The notes below the pieces were generated by a model. It did not search any database, was not told the DNA's origin, and was given only the letters and a program-made list of their open reading frames with translations. Both the position numbers and the translations under genes were made by a program. Source: Candidatus Aminicenantota bacterium (lineage in GTDB: Bacteria; Acidobacteriota; Aminicenantia; UBA2199). Taken from it: a stretch of DNA of 6,603 nt. The stretch covers positions 3,995,314-4,001,916 of the forward strand of contig CP070627.1 in assembly GCA_020355945.1 (NCBI GenBank), read 5' to 3'. Positions 5,346 through 6,603 of this stretch are shown in pieces; within the stretch, counting starts at the first letter, position 1, and every line of letters starts with the position of its first letter.

Positions 5346-6603
5346 ATGAAGACAAATAGGTTAACTATCTTTAAGATAATTCATTTAATGCTTTTTTGTG
5401 TGATGCTGTTGGCATCACCAACAAAGGCTCAAGATGATATGATTGACTTTGAGTCTGACCGCTGGATTTTGAAAAATGCCGAAATCGTGACCCACCTGGG
5501 CAGGAAAGCCCTGGCCGGTGCCGCTTATCTAAAGGATGTACAATTGGAAAACGGCATTATCGAGGTTGATATTGCCGTCAGCGGCAAACGCTCCTACCCG
5601 GGAATTATCTTTCGCATGCAATCGGAAGAAAACTTTGAGCACGTTTACTTGCGCCCCCACCGGGCGGATTTGTACCCGGACGCCCTGCAATATACGCCTG
5701 TATTTAATGGTGTTGCTGGCTGGCAGTTATACAGCGGTGAAGGGTTTACCGCTAACGCCACTATCCCGGCTAACCGGTGGAACCATTTAAAAATGGAGAT
5801 TTCCGGGACACAAGCCCGGGTGTTTTTAAACAATAACCCTGAGCCCGCCTTAGTCATCCATGGCCTTAAACATGGTGCCAGTAAAGGCTCTGTTGGGGTG
5901 CTGGGGCCAAAAAACAAAACCGCTTATTTTTCTAATTTCAAGTACAGGATTGATAACCATCTAAAATTTGAGCCCCCACCTGAAACAGAAATGCCCCCCA
6001 ATATGATCACAGGATGGGAAATTTCCCAGGCATTTAACGCCTCCCAAATCGATATCGCAGCGATAAAATACCCGGGATTCTACCAGGTTTTTTTCACCAA
6101 CTGGCAAAAAATTAAGCCTGAAGCTTCCGGCCTGGTCAATATTTCCCGGTATGAAAAAAGAAGCGGACCAACCCCGGATTGTATCCTGGCTCGAACCGTG
6201 ATTCCCTCTGATAAAAAACAGCCCATAAGACTTTCATTCGGATACAGCGATGAAGTCAGTATCTTTCTCAATGGCCAAAAAGTATTTTACGGCAATAGTG
6301 CTTATCGTTATAGAGACCCATCGTTTGTAGGAATTGTCGGCTTACATGATGCGGTTTATTTAACTCTGGAAAAGGGACTCAATGAAATATTCCTGATGGT
6401 TAAGGAAACCTTTGGCGGCTGGGGATTTATGTGCCAGGTTGACCGGGAAATCCAACTTCCCATTAAACAACATCATCGATTAAAAAAAACCTGGAAAACC
6501 CCAAAGGTTTTTCTTACATCAGAGTCTGTTCTTTACGACCCCAAACGACAAATCCTTTACGTCACCAACTTCGATAGTAAATTTAAAAAAAACGCCGCCA
6601 AAA
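5346..6603 (+). CDS. Secreted multidomain protein: concanavalin-like domain, beta-sandwich-like region, start of a beta-propeller (runs off right edge)
   Basis: The frame is open for 419 codons from ATG 5346 to the edge, with AAGGAG (5333-5338) 7 nt upstream. Residues 1-28 are a classic signal peptide: basic start, core HLMLFCVMLLA, and a T-K-A28 | Q29 cleavage site. Residues about 33-202 resemble a LamG/DUF1080-type jelly roll: DFESDRW, GIIEVDI, PGIIFRM, ANRWNHLKMEI, RVFLNN and a closing YFSNFKY (194-200). Residues about 215-380 form a second beta-rich unit with YSDEVSIFLNGQKVFYG (from 300), RDPSF and FGGWGF (356-361), resembling galactose-binding-like folds. At 391 a TSESVLYDPKRQILYVTN segment matches the first blade of SMP-30/NHL-type beta-propellers, and the rest lies outside. 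It is probably periplasmic or extracellular and binds or cleaves a glycan or other ligand; no catalytic residues can be assigned. It is 81 bp downstream of the 1248-residue gene on the same strand with no visible terminator, so an operon is likely. Confidence 0.9.
   Translation, partial: MKTNRLTIFKIIHLMLFCVMLLASPTKAQDDMIDFESDRWILKNAEIVTHLGRKALAGAAYLKDVQLENGIIEVDIAVSGKRSYPGIIFRMQSEENFEHVYLRPHRADLYPDALQYTPVFNGVAGWQLYSGEGFTANATIPANRWNHLKMEISGTQARVFLNNNPEPALVIHGLKHGASKGSVGVLGPKNKTAYFSNFKYRIDNHLKFEPPPETEMPPNMITGWEISQAFNASQIDIAAIKYPGFYQVFFTNWQKIKPEASGLVNISRYEKRSGPTPDCILARTVIPSDKKQPIRLSFGYSDEVSIFLNGQKVFYGNSAYRYRDPSFVGIVGLHDAVYLTLEKGLNEIFLMVKETFGGWGFMCQVDREIQLPIKQHHRLKKTWKTPKVFLTSESVLYDPKRQILYVTNFDSKFKKNAAK

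Overview
The window holds three protein-coding genes and one AT-rich divergent regulatory region. Secretion signals, strong Shine-Dalgarno sites and sigma-70-like promoters point to a bacterium, probably with a Gram-negative-type envelope. A gingipain-like C25 protease next to a membrane spermidine-synthase-like/TPR fusion is the kind of gene content found in uncultured Acidobacteriota-like lineages (for example Candidatus Aminicenantes) and relatives. That placement is a guess from gene content; no marker gene is present.

Layout: (1) positions 1-1050, minus strand: the N-terminal 350 codons of a secreted C25 (gingipain-type) cysteine peptidase, running off the left edge before its catalytic His/Cys. 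(2) Positions 1051-1517: a 467-bp divergent intergenic region with a near-consensus promoter for the rightward gene, two candidate promoters for the leftward gene, a 16-bp perfect palindrome inside a cluster of GTTGTA half-sites, A-tract direct repeats, and a possible 24-codon leader ORF with a strong ribosome binding site. (3) Positions 1518-5264, plus strand: a 1248-residue protein with a duplicated multi-helix membrane domain, a spermidine-synthase-like Rossmann domain and a C-terminal TPR array. (4) Positions 5265-5345: an 81-bp gap with three tandem 10-bp units and no visible terminator. (5) Positions 5346 to the right edge, plus strand: the first 419 codons of a secreted protein with a concanavalin-like domain, a second beta-sandwich-like region and the start of what looks like a beta-propeller.

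The two rightward genes are probably co-transcribed from the promoter at 1402-1430. The C25 peptidase and the downstream protein are both predicted to be exported, whereas the central protein is an inner-membrane protein with probable cytoplasmic enzyme and TPR domains. No pathway joining the three can be proven from this sequence. The points most worth checking are the loss of polyamine-site acidic residues in the spermidine-synthase-like domain, the palindromic half-site cluster between the divergent genes, and the small ORF in the protease leader.
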